Positions 12,147 to 24,641 are shown, numbered from the stretch's first letter. The stretch is DNA of 64,000 nucleotides from Coprinus comatus (GCA_034638255.1 JAWPGT010000002.1:806001-870000), one strand, 5' to 3'. The notes: a model not told the origin generated them from the letters alone. Numbers and translations: made by a program.

Positions 12147-14894
12147 CTAGAGCGTAAACATGAATCCAGGGTGACGATCTCCTATAGGAGCCTTCGTCTT
12201 GCCATCCTTGACCAGTTGTATATATTTATCAATATTTCCTTGGCGTCGTCCATCCCGCCTTGCTTTGTTCTCCCAAAGGCAGTATCCTCTAAATAGACGA
12301 TGAATACGGCGTGAAATGCTGGTTCATAAAGGTAACAGCATCTTACACGTTGGATGCAATGAGAACCCATGCTAAGATCACGAAGGCCAGAACAATAGTA
12401 TGCCCCTTGCGATATGTTGGTGCTTGATCTATCAAATTTTACTTCATTAGACGCTAAAAAGGCCCATGATTATGATACAAACCAGGCGTGTAAACGAAAG
12501 TCGCAAGGAACCCCCTTTACCATTCTATCAGCAAAATACGCGCTTTTAAGAAGATAAACCCATACCCTAGATTTGCTATTGCCAGTTGCAAGGCCGTTGT
12601 GGTTGCTCTTTTGTAATGTCCCCGATGATTATTGGGTAGAATTGATCTGCACATTGGTCAAATCTCCAGAATCACCTGTAGCATCCGGAGAAAACTTACA
12701 ATATACAGGGTCCACATGGATATCTTAACACAGAATTTTAGTAAGGCCTGTTACCCTAATTAGTAGAGGTGTAGCTGCGACTCACAAGCCTGTGGCCATA
12801 AAAAAGACAGCCACGTATCTGATTTTGTCATTGGTCGCAGCAACAGCAATAATGTATCCTAAAATTATATTTATATTCATCAGCAGTGAGATATCGGGAA
12901 AGAGGTGAGAGCATATTTATATTCACCTATGATGGTAAGCGGAAGGCAGATAAGGATGAGTGGACCTCTCCATTTCAATCGGTCACTTAGGTATGCAACC
13001 ACCACTGTTACCTACGTTTAAGATTATATATTCCTCAGTGAATAATTATGGCCTACCTGTAAGGACAACTGCTGGGACATAAGGTGGTACTATGCATCGG
13101 CATGAATTTTCGTTCTATTGCCACTTTACGAAATATCTTACCTGTGCGCAACTGTGCCTGGGCACCACTGTATCCCAGCCCCGCGACAATCGTGGGTCTG
13201 GGTAATACTCCCTGTCAGCAGTCATTGAGTCCTCATGTGGAATAATAATCTCACAGAAACAAAGAATAGGAATAAAGGCTGATGATGAGACCGAAATAAG
13301 CAAGACCAGTCAGCCATACTTGTGGATCAAGGAATCCTACATACAAGCCTATGAGTCGGCCGGGGTTAGTTGCAGTATCACACATACCTCGCCACACTTC
13401 TCTCCATTCAAATTCTTCGTCTTCCTGATTTTCGATGGCTAATAGTACGGCATTGGTAGGCGACCGTGAGCGAAATGTGACATTAATTTTGTCCTCCATC
13501 GAGCCACTGTCTTCCTGCGTGATCAATTCTGTGGTCTTACCGTCATTTCGACAACGCAAGACTAGGAAACAAATTAGACCCTATATATTGGGAGAACTAT
13601 GTGAGAAGTACTGGCAAATTCTCTTTCCTTGGGCGTTAAAAATCGCGCGGAGGACAAGTCGGCAGGAAGGATACAAGCTGCAATAAGACCAATGATCACA
13701 GTTGCAATCCCTTCGAGAATCTGTGGTAAAATTTCTAACCACAGACCTGAGTCAGAGGTGGGGAACGTACGAATATCCATCGCCATCCGGATAAACCTCC
13801 AATCCCGTCCATCTGAAGAATTGCAGTTGCAAGTAGTCCTTGATGGAAGGTTCAACTACCAGTTTTGACATAAGATGGACGCCAACCTCCGAATGCTCCA
13901 GATAAAGAAGCTATATTCTTGTATCTCAGTCAAGTTTCACGGTCAATGGAATCGAGTACACACCGGATGCATAAAATATTCCTACCCTGCAATATCGGTG
14001 AGTGTAAATACTACCCAAAGGGAAGGGGAAAGGTGATACCGAAGTTGTAGTTCATGTCGCTTGTAAAGTGTACTCAAGTACAGTATCTTTGATTTCAGTC
14101 AGCGCATTGCTGGATGGATATGTGATCCACTCAGGAAACGTACCATGCCTGGAAGTAGACCACCTTCACAGAATCCTAGAAAAATTCTGATGGTCAATAC
14201 TCCACCGAAATTTTGAACCTTTGCCATTGATATAAGATAGGAAGTATATGCGTATGTGTTTGTAATATTACCAGGCCTGTCATTGTTGTAACGATCCCCC
14301 ATAGGCTGACTAAAATCGGTAACCAACGCTGCGAGGATTAAGCAAGTAAAAGGGGTCACTCGGTGGCCATTAACACACATTTGGTTTCAATTTCTTCATG
14401 ACAATATTCGACGGGACTTCAATAACCAGGTAACTGACGTATTCATAGAATCAATAAGGCTATTTAGTGGGGTTTATATATCATACCTTGCATAAAAGAC
14501 TATCATAAAAACGAGGATGTTAATGGAATTTTCTTTATAAAATATTTAATACCGCACCAGCGAGGACACTATTAAACTGATTGCCATGAAGATGTGTATC
14601 GCGCTCCAGACCTGCAATTCTGAGTACGTTAACTGTCAGTAATAGTTTCCATCCCTAGATGTGCGAGGATGCAATCACCTTGCATTACCAATATTACTTC
14701 TATCTATGAAATTAGCAAGCCAGAGCTGCAGCCCCGTGACTTTCAATGAGCGAAGCAGATAACAATTTAGTCAAACAACTCACCAGAGCTAAAGGAGGTA
14801 GGACGTGGTAATCTAGTTTCCAGAGTATCCGTTTTGTGAGTTGTGCATCATCAATACCTTCATCTTGGTGCTGAGGGGTGGTGGGGCTTGTCAT
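12147..14894 (-). CDS. MFS transporter, anion:cation symporter (DAL5/TNA1-like) family
   Basis: Plasma-membrane major-facilitator protein of the fungal family that imports organic anions such as allantoate, nicotinate or pantothenate. ATG 14894 starts MTSPTTPQHQDEG, followed by the typical N-terminal LTKRILWKLDYHVLPPLALV. A later exon holds IRIFLGFCEGGLLPGMV (about 14150-14200), matching the family's TM4 motif. Further exons give PADLSSARFLTPKEREFA (about 13640), GLAYFGLIISLYSYSLFL (about 13260) and the last membrane span GHTIVLAFVILAWVLIASN (12350-12410). The final intron joins to GYCLWENKARRDGRRQGN and the tail ending DRHPGFMFTL, stop 12147. About ten short introns. It lies tail to tail with the IQGAP gene (180 bp apart). 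Substrate unknown. An upstream in-frame ATG at 14987 is less likely. Confidence 0.88.
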
Positions 14895-15144
14895 TGGATG
14901 AAGATATGAATATTTGGTTGCAAGAACCAAGGTTTTATATAGTACGCACCATTTATAATTATAAGGGGTTAGTCCTTGCCCATACACTCACACTACATTG
15001 GCTGGGTGTGTATTTTTGTGAGCTTGGGAAGTAAAGATGATATATCAGATGGTCTATTTTTATATCTAGCACATGTGACTAATTATGATGTTATATCGTC
15101 ACATGCTGGCTGCCCAAGCGCGGCTTGGGTTTCTTGAAATCATC

Positions 15145-17735
15145 ATGTCTGTCCTCCCATTCGTACCTTTCGCAATTCCTCCTTTACCGCCTGGCTGGAC
15201 GAATCACATTGGTACGCAGATCTCATCTCACTGAATGACTATAGAAGCCGTTTTGACGTATCAAATAGCTCCTGGTGGTCAGACATACTATTATAATTCT
15301 CGTACTCATGAATCAACCTATATACGTCCAATACCTTCCTTTCATCCCTTGGCGTCCCTTCCCGCGGAAAAGGCAATGACAATGAAAAAAGAAAAACCAT
15401 TGATTAAGAAACAGATACCGACTACAGATTGGTTGCGTGTCACTACAAATGAAGGCAATGTTTTCTACTTTAACAAAGAAAAGAAAGAGAGCACCTGGAT
15501 AGTACCAGATGAAATAAAAGATAGTGTGGTTGCTATGGAATTGCAAGAGAAAGAACAACAAGAGAGGGCACTTGAAGAGATGCTTCTCAAAGCAACGAAG
15601 GTAGAAGAGGTAAGAAAGGCTGAGGTAGAACGAATCAAGAACGAAATGAAGGGCACTATCAAGCGCAAAGCTGACGAGGAAACGCCCATGGATGAAATTG
15701 TCATAGCAAAGAAGGCTAGGGTCCGCCAGGAAGAGAGCGAGGATGATAGTGAAGAAGACGAAGAAGAGGAATGGCAGCGCGAGGCCGCTGCACAATTGGC
15801 GGCGGAAGCTGAAGAAGAACGTAAACGTCAAGAGGAGGAGGCGGAAGAGGAGAGAAAACGCGAAGAAAGAGAGAGATTAGAAAAAGAAAAAGAGGAGGCT
15901 CAACGTCTTCAAACTACAAGTCTAATCAACATGCCCAAAAAAGTTGATTTATCAATTGATGAGGCAAAAGCCCTGTTCAAGGTTGGTTTATTTGCTATTA
16001 GGCATTGCTTTTCTAATCGATCTCGATCTTTCTTAGACTCTTCTTAAAGAGAAATACGTGAATCCTCTCCATCCCTGGGATACATCACTCCCGATGTTCA
16101 TAAACGACCCCCGCTACGTTTTATTACCTTCTGTGGCTGCTCGGAAGGAAGCATTCGATGAATATTGCCGTGACCGCGCTCGCGAGCTAAGAGAATCTGC
16201 AGTAAAGAAGGTCAAACAAACATCTGACCCCAAGCAGGACTATGAAGACCTCTTGGACAAAGAGGTGACTAGTACCAGGACTACTTGGTCCGACTTTAGA
16301 AGGACATGGAAGAAGGATAGAAGGTTTTATGGCTGGGGTCGGGATGATCGTGAAAGAGAGAAGCGTTTTCGTGATTATCTCAAAGAGTTGGGGGAAAGTG
16401 AGTCACTTGGTAAAAGAGTATTAGATTATTCTAACATTTCTTCCAGAGAAGCGTATAGCTGCCAAGAAAGCTGAAGCCGATTTCTTCCTTCTGCTCAAAG
16501 AACATGGATCAGAGATATCCCATGATCCTATCTGGAAAAGTGTAAGTTCTGTTCTTTCAAGTCAAACATCCTTATTCTTACAGGGGCGTGGATAGATCAA
16601 AAATAAGTTGTTCAATGACCCTCGTTATGATGCTGTTGGATCTTCTTCATTGCGAGAAGAGCTCTTTAATACATATTTAAAAGGGAATGTCACCTCATTA
16701 TCTGGCGACAAAAGTGAAGTGAAGGCTTCTACGACAAGTCTCTCCAAGGAGCAGAGGAAGGAACGAGCAGTACGCGAACGAGAAGTGAAAGTGAAAGCAG
16801 ATCTTAACCGTGTAGAGATGAGCATTGAAAGATCGAGAATGGGCATCAATCTAGAGGAGGGCGAACGTGATTACAGGCGGGTTGCTTGTTTAAAACCGGG
16901 TTAACGAGTACGCTCACATTATTTGCTCATAGGTCTATGCTTGTCGATGCCATTCGTGACCCGCAGGTATGAAAGCCCGAGTTCATGAACTGTCTGTGAA
17001 TTTACGCGATTCTTCACAGATGACATGGGATGATGCGCTACCTCAACTCAAAACCGATCCTCGTTTCAGGAATTCGCCTTTGTCCCCAAATCAACAGCTT
17101 CTCTTGTTTCACAACCACATCGCACATCTCCGCCAGAAACAAATGGACAACCTTCAGAATTTGTTTCAATTTCACTCACCAACGCTGGCCAAGCCATTCG
17201 GTGATCTGCCAGTGGAATCCTTGCTGAAGTCATCGCCTGTTACCAAGCTTGGATTTGAGGTCCATCACCTTGAGGAAGAATATGAACGGTGGCAGAGAGA
17301 GAGGTTTACGAACGCCAGGAAGGCATTTGATGAAATGTTGACTGAAAACTCATTTGTTGAATTCTGGGGAAGACTGAGAAAGTTGGGTGGCGAAGGTGTG
17401 GAAGGTGGTGTAAAGGCAGATGAATTAGGAGATGATGATGAAGGGGAAGGAGGGGGAGGAAAGGTTGATATGAAGGTGCTTGCAAAGAGTGTAGATTTGG
17501 GAGACATGGAAAGGGTTTTGAGGGTAGGTTTTCTTCGATAACTCGGACAACATTTACAAATTCTTGCAGAATGATAAGCGGTACATCATGTTCGATCATA
17601 TTCCGGATCAGCGAGAACGGTGGTTACGAGTGAGTACAGTTGAGAGAATTTCGGATTATAAGAGACTGACTGTGTCTACAGGACTATCTCACGAATCTTT
17701 CAGCTCCTAAATTATCTGTTCATGTGCCATCGTAG
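15145..17735 (+). CDS. WW- and FF-domain protein, TCERG1/CA150-like
   Basis: Nuclear adaptor linking RNA polymerase II elongation to splicing: FF domains bind phosphorylated CTD, WW domains bind proline-rich splicing factors. Exon 1 (15145-15211) encodes PPLPPGWTNHI. The intron to 15268 joins it to APGGQTYYYNSRTHESTYI, making WW1. WW2 is TTDWLRVTTNEGNVFYFNKE (about 15420-15480). A charged E/K/R-rich coiled coil follows (15540-15910). FF-type units follow: LLKEKYVNPLHPWDTSLPMF (16045), a second with TTWSDFRRTWKKDRRF (16280), a third with LFNDPRYDAVGSSSLREELF (16605), a fourth with TWDDALPQLKTDPRF (17020), and a terminal NDKRYIMFDHIPDQRERWL (17570). Stop 17733-17735. Prp40 is the alternative, but the FF sequences look closer to TCERG1. 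Confidence 0.85.
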
Positions 17736-17848
17736 CTATGTAACACTCTTGATTTGTAATAGCTGAAGACCTGTGAATGTGCGTGAGTAAAAACCAGGTC
17801 ACGGGGTCGTTACGCGGTCAATACTTGGGAAAAACGACACGAAAACGA

Positions 17849-17855
17849 CACGTCA
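17849..17855 (-). promoter_or_regulatory. UPRE-like bZIP site upstream of the ER Hsp90 gene
   Basis: CACGTCA on the plus strand reads TGACGTG on the minus strand, the core of the unfolded-protein-response element bound by Hac1/XBP1-type factors. It lies 113 bp upstream of an HDEL-tailed chaperone start, with a TATA-like stretch at 17871-17880 between them. The same heptamer also occurs at 62854-62860 in an unrelated promoter, so the motif alone is weak evidence. Confidence 0.45.
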
Positions 17856-17967
17856 GCCGTTCTCAGCAGATATTTATATAGAGATAGCTTTATTCTTTAG
17901 ACCTTGTTCTCCTGCTGAAAGCACTATATCCATCTGAGTTAGGTCTGACAGAAAGGCATAGTCTGTC

Positions 17968-20900
17968 ATGAGGCTCCTCCAACCTTTCCTCATTTCTCTG
18001 TCCATTCTCTCCACGAGAGTATTGGCTGATGATGTAGAGAAGGTCAAGCATAATTATCAGGTAGGTATTTGTCGAGCCATGCAGAGTATTCTCGATAATA
18101 TCTCGCTATGTAGAGTGATGTCGCACGTATGCGCAAGATTGTAATTAATAGGTACGTCGCTCAAGGATCCTTAGGGGGCTCCTCATTCCTCATTCATGGG
18201 TTTGTTATGTGTTAGTCTTTATTCACACAAGTAAGTATCAGTCATCACAACTTTGTGACGATTTGTTAATGATCATACAGGGAAATCTTCCTACGCGAAC
18301 TTATCTCCAACGCCAATGACGCCATAGAAAAGCTTCGAATTACTAGCCTAACGGACAAGGGAGTATGGAACGGAGTGGATCCCTTGAACATTACTATCAA
18401 GGCTGAAAAGAGTGAAGATGGAAAGTCCGGCAAAATTGTCATTTCTGATACAGGCATTGGCATGTCCAAGGATGAATTGACCACTAACTTGGTGAGTCGT
18501 TTGGCAATACCCTAGGACTGACTAATCAACAAACCGAACCTTTTCAGGGTACACTCGCAAAATCTGGTACCTCTGATTTTCTTGCCAAAGCCGAAGGTCA
18601 AGATAATGTAGCCGCAGGAAACCTTATTGGTGCATTTGGTCTCGGCTTTTACAGCAGTTTCCTCGTTGCAGATCGGGTAGAGGTAGCGTCAATACCGCCT
18701 AAATCTGCTAAGGACCCCAACCCCCAACAACATATATTCAGCTCATCTTCCGAGGATAGTGTATTTGAAGTCTATGTGGATCCCAGAGGAAATACACTTG
18801 GCAGAGGAACAGAAATTACACTTCACCTAAACGTCGGTGAGTTAGAATATTTGGAAGAACAAAGAATCAAAGAACTGGTGTAGGGTCACTTTTTGTTACT
18901 CAAAAGCCATGGAAATTACTGATCACTACACATTTAGTCACAAGCATTCATCATATTCGTCGTCCTTCCCTATCTATCTCTTCACCCAGAAGGAGGAAGA
19001 AGTCGTAGACGAGGATGCTGTCGTAGAACATGACACCGTTGTCGATGAAGACACCGAACAAACTATATTTGATAGTGACGAGGCTGTTGTTGAGGAAGTT
19101 TCTGAGGATGAACAGGATGCCACCGCCCCAAAGCTTAAGAAGGTGATTGTAGATGAATGGGTACAGCTTAATGCTCAACCTCCTATTTGGACACGGTAAG
19201 CTGTTCGACCAGGTGAATACAATCATATCGCTCAATATTATCTCAAGCGATCCAAAAACTATTACCGATGAAGAATACAAGGCCTTCTACAAATCCTTCT
19301 TTAAGGATTATGAAGAGCCTCTGGCCTGGCACCACTTCTCCGGTGATTCTGGTTCCGGTGTTTCATTCAAGGCTATTGTGTACCTTCCTTCAAAAATGTA
19401 AGCTCATAATTATCATCAAGCGGTACCTAATACTGATTGAATTTCAGGGATGAGGAATATTGGCAACAGCCTCTTGAACATAGGTCAAAGGATGTTAAAC
19501 TCATGGTCAAACGTGTATTCATTACTTCTGACTTGGGCGAAAACTCGCTTCCCAAGTGGGCGACGTGGGCCAAGGTGGTCGTTGATGGTAAGTTTTGGTT
19601 GTGAGTGGTATGTTTATGTATGCTGACGCTTCTTGGTAGCCGATGATCTTCCTCTAAATGTTTCTCGCGAAACACTTCAATCTAACCGCTTCTTGAGACA
19701 ACTCAAAGGGATCATTGTGAAACGCCTCCTTCAACTATTGACCAAAATCGAGGAAGAAGACGCAGAGAAATTCCAGAAGATTCAGGATGTTTATGGCTCA
19801 GTCCTCAAACTTGGGGCTGTAGAGGATACCAAGAATCGGGAGAAACTCGCTGCTCTTTGTCGCTTCACATCCAACCAACGTAATGTAACTTCCCTCGATC
19901 AATACTTGGAAAACAAGAAAAAGGGACAGAAGAATGTAGGAAAAACCTTATCGCTTGGTCTTCAGAATCTGACAAGTTATCTAGATCTTCTACATTGCTG
20001 AGATTGGAAAAGAACCAGGTCAACTAGCTGAGAGCGTATTTATTGAGAAGCTTGATGCCCGTGGCTACGAGGTCCTTCTCCTTACCGAGCCTCTTGATGA
20101 AATCATGGTCGGAAACATGAGAGAGTGGAAGTGAGTACGAAGTGTAATGGACCCGGTTGGGGTTTCTAACAGTTGTTCCAGACGAGTTCAATTCCAAGAT
20201 GTCGCCAAGGCAGGTTTGAAGTTTGGTGACGAAGGTTCGTCCTTGTCTTGCTAGTACAGTTTCTTTCTTCTCATACTTGAGGCGGTTAGGCGAAGATCCC
20301 GAGGAAGAACAAGAACGACAGAAAACGTTAACGGAAGAATATAAACCATTGCTTGATTGGTTAAAGACTGAAGCAAACGGTGTTGTTCAGGATGGTATAC
20401 GTATTCTCTAATTTAATTCTACTGGTTTCTGACCTCGATGTTGTCCAGTTGTTATTTCAAATCGTCTTGTGAAAAGTCCCTGTGCTATCGTCGCAGGCGC
20501 TGGTGGTTATACAGCTAACGTTCAGAAAATGATGAGTAAGTTTTGCCTGATTAAGTTTCACAACCAACTTATTATTGATGGTTACAAAGGCGCTTCGAAT
20601 GCTCAAGCCAGGCGTGGCGGAATTATTCATGAATATGCTTTGAAAGCTAAGCTTCTCGAGGTTAACCCTCGCTCTCCACTTATCGAGGGACTTTTACGAC
20701 GTGTTAACGATCTCCCCACCGATGAGGATGAGAGGGACCTAGAGGCAGAGGAAGAATTGAAAGAAGTAGCATCGATTCTCATCGATGGTGCATTGGTTCG
20801 TTCTGGTTTTGAAGTTGCCAACAGCAATTCGTAAGCATAAAGGCTTAATAAGAGATACAACACCACTAATGCTCCTTCTGTTTCTTGTAGTTTCTTGCAT

Positions 20901-21161
20901 AAAATAGATCGTGTTTTACGCAGATCTTTGGGTGTTTCTGAGACAGCACCTACTGATGAAACTGTTAAGCCAGCGCCACCAGTCGATCCCTCGCTCCCTA
21001 CCGAAGAGGAGTTAATGGAGGAAGCTTTGAAGAAAATGGACGAGGAAGGCGATGGTAAAGCAGGTGTCATCCTACCAGACCATATGAAGAATGATGTTTC
21101 CATTGAGATGGAGGAAATTGACGAAGACGGAAACGTAGTGGTACAGCACGACGAGTTGTAA
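17968..21161 (+). CDS. ER-resident Hsp90, endoplasmin/GRP94 type, with HDEL tail
   Basis: ATP-dependent chaperone of the ER lumen. The N-terminus MRLLQPFLISLSILS..VLADD is a signal peptide. The Hsp90 signature SLYSHKEIFLRELISNANDA is built from a 15-nt exon (18216-18230) plus its neighbours. GHKL ATPase motifs follow: ISDTGIGMSK (18450), LGTLAKSGTSDFL (18550) and GAFGLGFYSSFLVADRVEV (18630). The charged linker (19000-19140) is acidic as in GRP94. The middle domain has DEEYKAFYKSFFKDYEEPLA (19270) and DDLPLNVSRETLQSNRFLRQ (19640). The C-terminus ends VVQHDEL, stop 21159-21161, which is an ER retrieval signal. About a dozen introns. The linker, the PRGNTLGRGTEITL segment and HDEL separate it from cytosolic Hsp90 and mitochondrial TRAP1. 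Confidence 0.95.
18216..18230 (+). other. 15-nt internal microexon of the ER Hsp90 gene
   Basis: Between introns ending GTTAG and starting GTAAGT, the 15 nt supply the middle of S-L-Y-S-H-K in the Hsp90 signature. The upstream exon ends ..ATTAATAG (phase 2) and the downstream exon starts GGAAATC. Both joins keep frame and rebuild an almost universally conserved motif, so the microexon is well supported. Confidence 0.85.
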
Positions 21162-21377
21162 ATTATCATTAATTTTTTTTTGTATTGTGTGTCTATTATT
21201 AGCGTCTATTATGTAAGGCGAGGTGATTGACCGGATTAATGGCGGCCAAGCAAAGAGTCGACGCTTCCACAACCACTTCACCGAACATATTCAACCCCCT
21301 TGCTTTTGACCCCCCATCGCTGTGTGCCGCGTATATACGTTGCATATATCTATTCAGCATCCTTACTCATTGAAGAA

Positions 21378-24345
21378 ATGTCGGCGGCATTCTCCCGGCT
21401 TCAACTCGCAGCTGCTCTCTTAGGTACTATGACCCCTATTTTTCTTCAGGTCTACACCAGTCTAACTCATATTTTCGTTGAAAATAGAGTACGACAATGA
21501 CCCAGACAATCCGGATGCGCCACGTCGCTCTGCCCAGGAAAGCGCGATATTTGCTCACTTCCGTCGCAATCCAGCTGCACCTCCCAATACTTCTTCAAGG
21601 CAAAGCGATTATTTAGGAGTGTCCCTTCCCAGCGAAACAGGAAGCTTGGGTGGTCGTGAGTCTACTTTAGATAATAGACGATCTAGAGGCTCCATGGACG
21701 CACTGAGAAATCCTTTCGGTGCGGATAGTGTCGGTGACGACGATGACGAGGCGCAACAGGAAGGAATAGAGGTTGATTTATCATCATGGGGACTTGACGT
21801 TTTCATACCTAAAGATAAAACACGGAAAGGGAAGGGAAGGGCGTCGTCAGTGGCCACCGCTCCCCCAATGACTTCCGCACGATCACCTGTTCTTTCCTCA
21901 AGCGCCGACAATGTTATTCTGGCTCCGAGGAGAGCTATCAGCTCTTCTAGATCTATGAGCTTAGGAGGCTCTTTGGATTTCATCAGGGAGAATACTGCTT
22001 CCTCAGCTCTAGATCCTCGCCGACGTTCTATCGCTTCTCCCCTGGATGCTGTTAATGAATTCGGCTTGAGACCACGCTCTAGTTCGACAAGCGTGCTACA
22101 AACATGGGCAGGCCCATCACAGTCAGTTCCTTTCCCTAGTAGCTCTGTGCCTGCGACATCGCCTGGTCCTGAAATTCCTGGAAGAAAACTTCACGAAAGG
22201 ACGTTTTCCGCGGCAAGCTTGAATTCGCGGATGCTTCTTGCTGATGTTCAAGAGGAGAGTATACATAGTAGACCTATTTCGACCCTTGATCCTGAAGATG
22301 AAGCTCCCAAGGAAGACAATCCTTTTACCCTACAACCTCCCTCACATACATCACGATTTGATCCAAAGTATGGCACACGTCCGCCTACTATCTCTAATGT
22401 ATCTATGGGAACGCGTGCAATCCTCAACGATGATCGGAATTCTGTCATGACTGGGGGAGAATTTAATCAAGATCATCGTTATTCAACGACTTTGGATCTA
22501 CTGAGGCCTAAAGTACTTGTTATGCCAAGCCCTCTTCAGTCTGCAACACATCCTACACCCCAGGCCACAAATAGCAGGGTGAGGGATGGCTTTATGCTCT
22601 CAAAGGATGGCCCTCCTTTACCCCCAGGTGCTCGAACATCGCGTAGAATGTCAGTAATAAGCGTTACTCTTGACCAACAACCACCCATTGCGTCCAATTC
22701 ATTCACTCCAAACCCTTTGAATGATCTCACTTACGCTCAAAAACTTTTCCGTAACACACTTCCAGTAGATGGACAATCCGATGCATATAGTGAAGGATTA
22801 CCGAGAGCAACACAGGATGGTGAACAAATACAACTATATCCAACGACGCCGGAAGCAGAAGAGAATATTCCTTTACCGTCCCATCCGGATGCTGGTGCCA
22901 CAAAGCGTCTACCTGGAAAACTTTATGGAAAGAGTCTAATCGATGATCTCGAAACAAGAAAGGCGCAGATGAGAAGCAAACAGAGGCAAGTAATCTATTA
23001 CCCTAAAATGACTAGTAGCTAAGTATGCCAACATAGGGTCTTCACTGGTGATCAGCGGCCTTCCATGATGGCTCGAAATGAAGTACAGCGAAGTAGTACC
23101 TTCATTGATCCAGCCACATTGGCACGACCAGTATCACAGCATCTGAATGCTTTAGGACCATCAGAAGGGAACCTGATGCGAAGGAATTCAGGCAATATTC
23201 AACCTCTCCTTTCATTCGAAAATGATAAAATTCCAATGTCGGCTCCAATGACCGGCCGTCCCATTAACAGCCGTTCGGTATTTGGAACAGATACAATATG
23301 GGAACGAGAAATGGTGAAATTACGTCAAATTGAAGCAGAGGAAAGATTGGAGGAAGAGGAGCGGATGAAGTACGAAGAAGCAGAAGAACGACGCAGAGCA
23401 GAGAAGAAGAACAAGAAAAAACGCAAGAACAAGAAATCAACTGCTGAGCAGTTAGACCAGCCTCCCATACCTCAGCCTGAGACTATAGAATCGCAGGTTT
23501 CTATGGAGCCACCAGTTCTGCCAGTCATCGAACGTGCTGTCAGACGACCGCCGCCACCACCAGTCGGCGACGACGATGACGATAGCGAATCAGACGAGGA
23601 GGAAGGCCATGCAGTATTATCGGCCAAACAACTACCGGAAACTGCTTGGCACGCCGGATCTTCAGACGAGGAAGACATTCCTCGCCGCACCACAGGAGTG
23701 GGGCTCCGATATCCAAACAAGAGCCAAAATTCTCAACCTCGTATTGAGGTGGAAAGCGATGAGGACCTTCCTCTAGCAGTAACCGTACAAAAGGCACTCA
23801 GTCGTCCTTTGAACACCCGGAGTCCGGAAAGCGATGACGACGAAGAAAAACCATTGGCTGCTATTTTAGTTCAGAAAGCAAAGGCCAAAGATTCCTCTTC
23901 ACCTCTGCTCAACATCAACTTCGACAAGTTATCCCTGAAAAATAAACCCACTAACATTAATGACGGGGATGATGACGACCAACCACTTGCTCTTCGCGCA
24001 TCAAGGATCCCCCCTGGATTTAATAATGTTCAAGATGAAGATGACATGCCTCTTGCCTTGCACCCTGATCAACAAAGACGTACACAGTCCGAGATGGTGG
24101 CACTACAACAACAACAAATGATGATACAAGCACAAATGCATAATAGTATGTTCTTTAATCCTTCAATGATGGGTTCAGGGTTATTTGGTCCACAAGTGGC
24201 TCCTCCTATGATGAACCCAATAAATCCAATGATGATGATGCAACCACCAATGCCCATACCTTCACCACCGCCAATTCAGGATCCAAGCAAATTTGGCCTT
24301 GTGGACAAATGGCGTCGAGATGTTGCTGTAGAAGGGGAGAGATAA
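21378..24345 (+). CDS. Large low-complexity protein of unknown function with acidic PLA repeats
   Basis: Not recognised as a named family. Exon 1 (21378-21423) encodes MSAAFSRLQLAAALLE. After an intron to 21487 a long exon begins YDNDPDNPDAPRRSAQESAI, then Ser/Pro-rich disordered sequence. A junction near 22986-23055 joins MRSKQR to RPSMMARNEVQRSSTFIDP. The second half has a charged coiled coil (EEERMKYEEAEERRRAEKKN, about 23340-23440) and four degenerate acidic motifs (SDEDLPLAV, SDDDEEKPLAA, DDDDQPLAL, DEDDMPLAL). It ends with a Gln/Met/Pro-rich tail and SKFGLVDKWRRDVAVEGER, stop 24343-24345. About 950 residues, no membrane segment or signal peptide. It looks like a cytoplasmic scaffold or adaptor, but that is inference from composition. 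Confidence 0.8.
22986..23036 (+). other. Intron with a GC donor (GCAAGT), or overlapping GT-AG alternative 22990-23055
   Basis: Exon ..AAACAGAG followed by GCAAGT is an exact GC-donor consensus. With acceptor CATAG at 23036 the product reads KQRVFTGDQRPSMMA. A GT donor at 22990 with acceptor ATCAG at 23055 also keeps frame and gives KQRQRPSMMA. Sequence alone does not decide. Confidence 0.5.
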
Positions 24346-24641
24346 AAGTCGAGTTTTTTCATAATTCATTTCTTGTTAGTATTTTTTTTGGTTCGCAGTC
24401 AGGACATTACGAGTAGGATGGTTTTAGTTTAGCTTGTTATTGCACGAATTCTTCACGTTCAAAACCCATTCACATAGCATGCATCTTAGTAAGTATACCA
24501 GGACAGGAAATTAATTCGAGATACTCATTTTACAAAATATGATAATGCACTCTTATCCAATTTCTACAGTAAGAATTGTAAGTACATGATACAAACAAAG
24601 AGTAGCAAGTGCACATGAAAACGAAACATAATTGTAGTACA

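Noticed and set aside
15313..15831. Long antisense open frame (about 170 codons) opposite the WW/FF gene
   Set aside because: It is the Phe/Leu-rich mirror of a Glu/Lys-rich coding stretch; such antisense frames are expected from codon composition.
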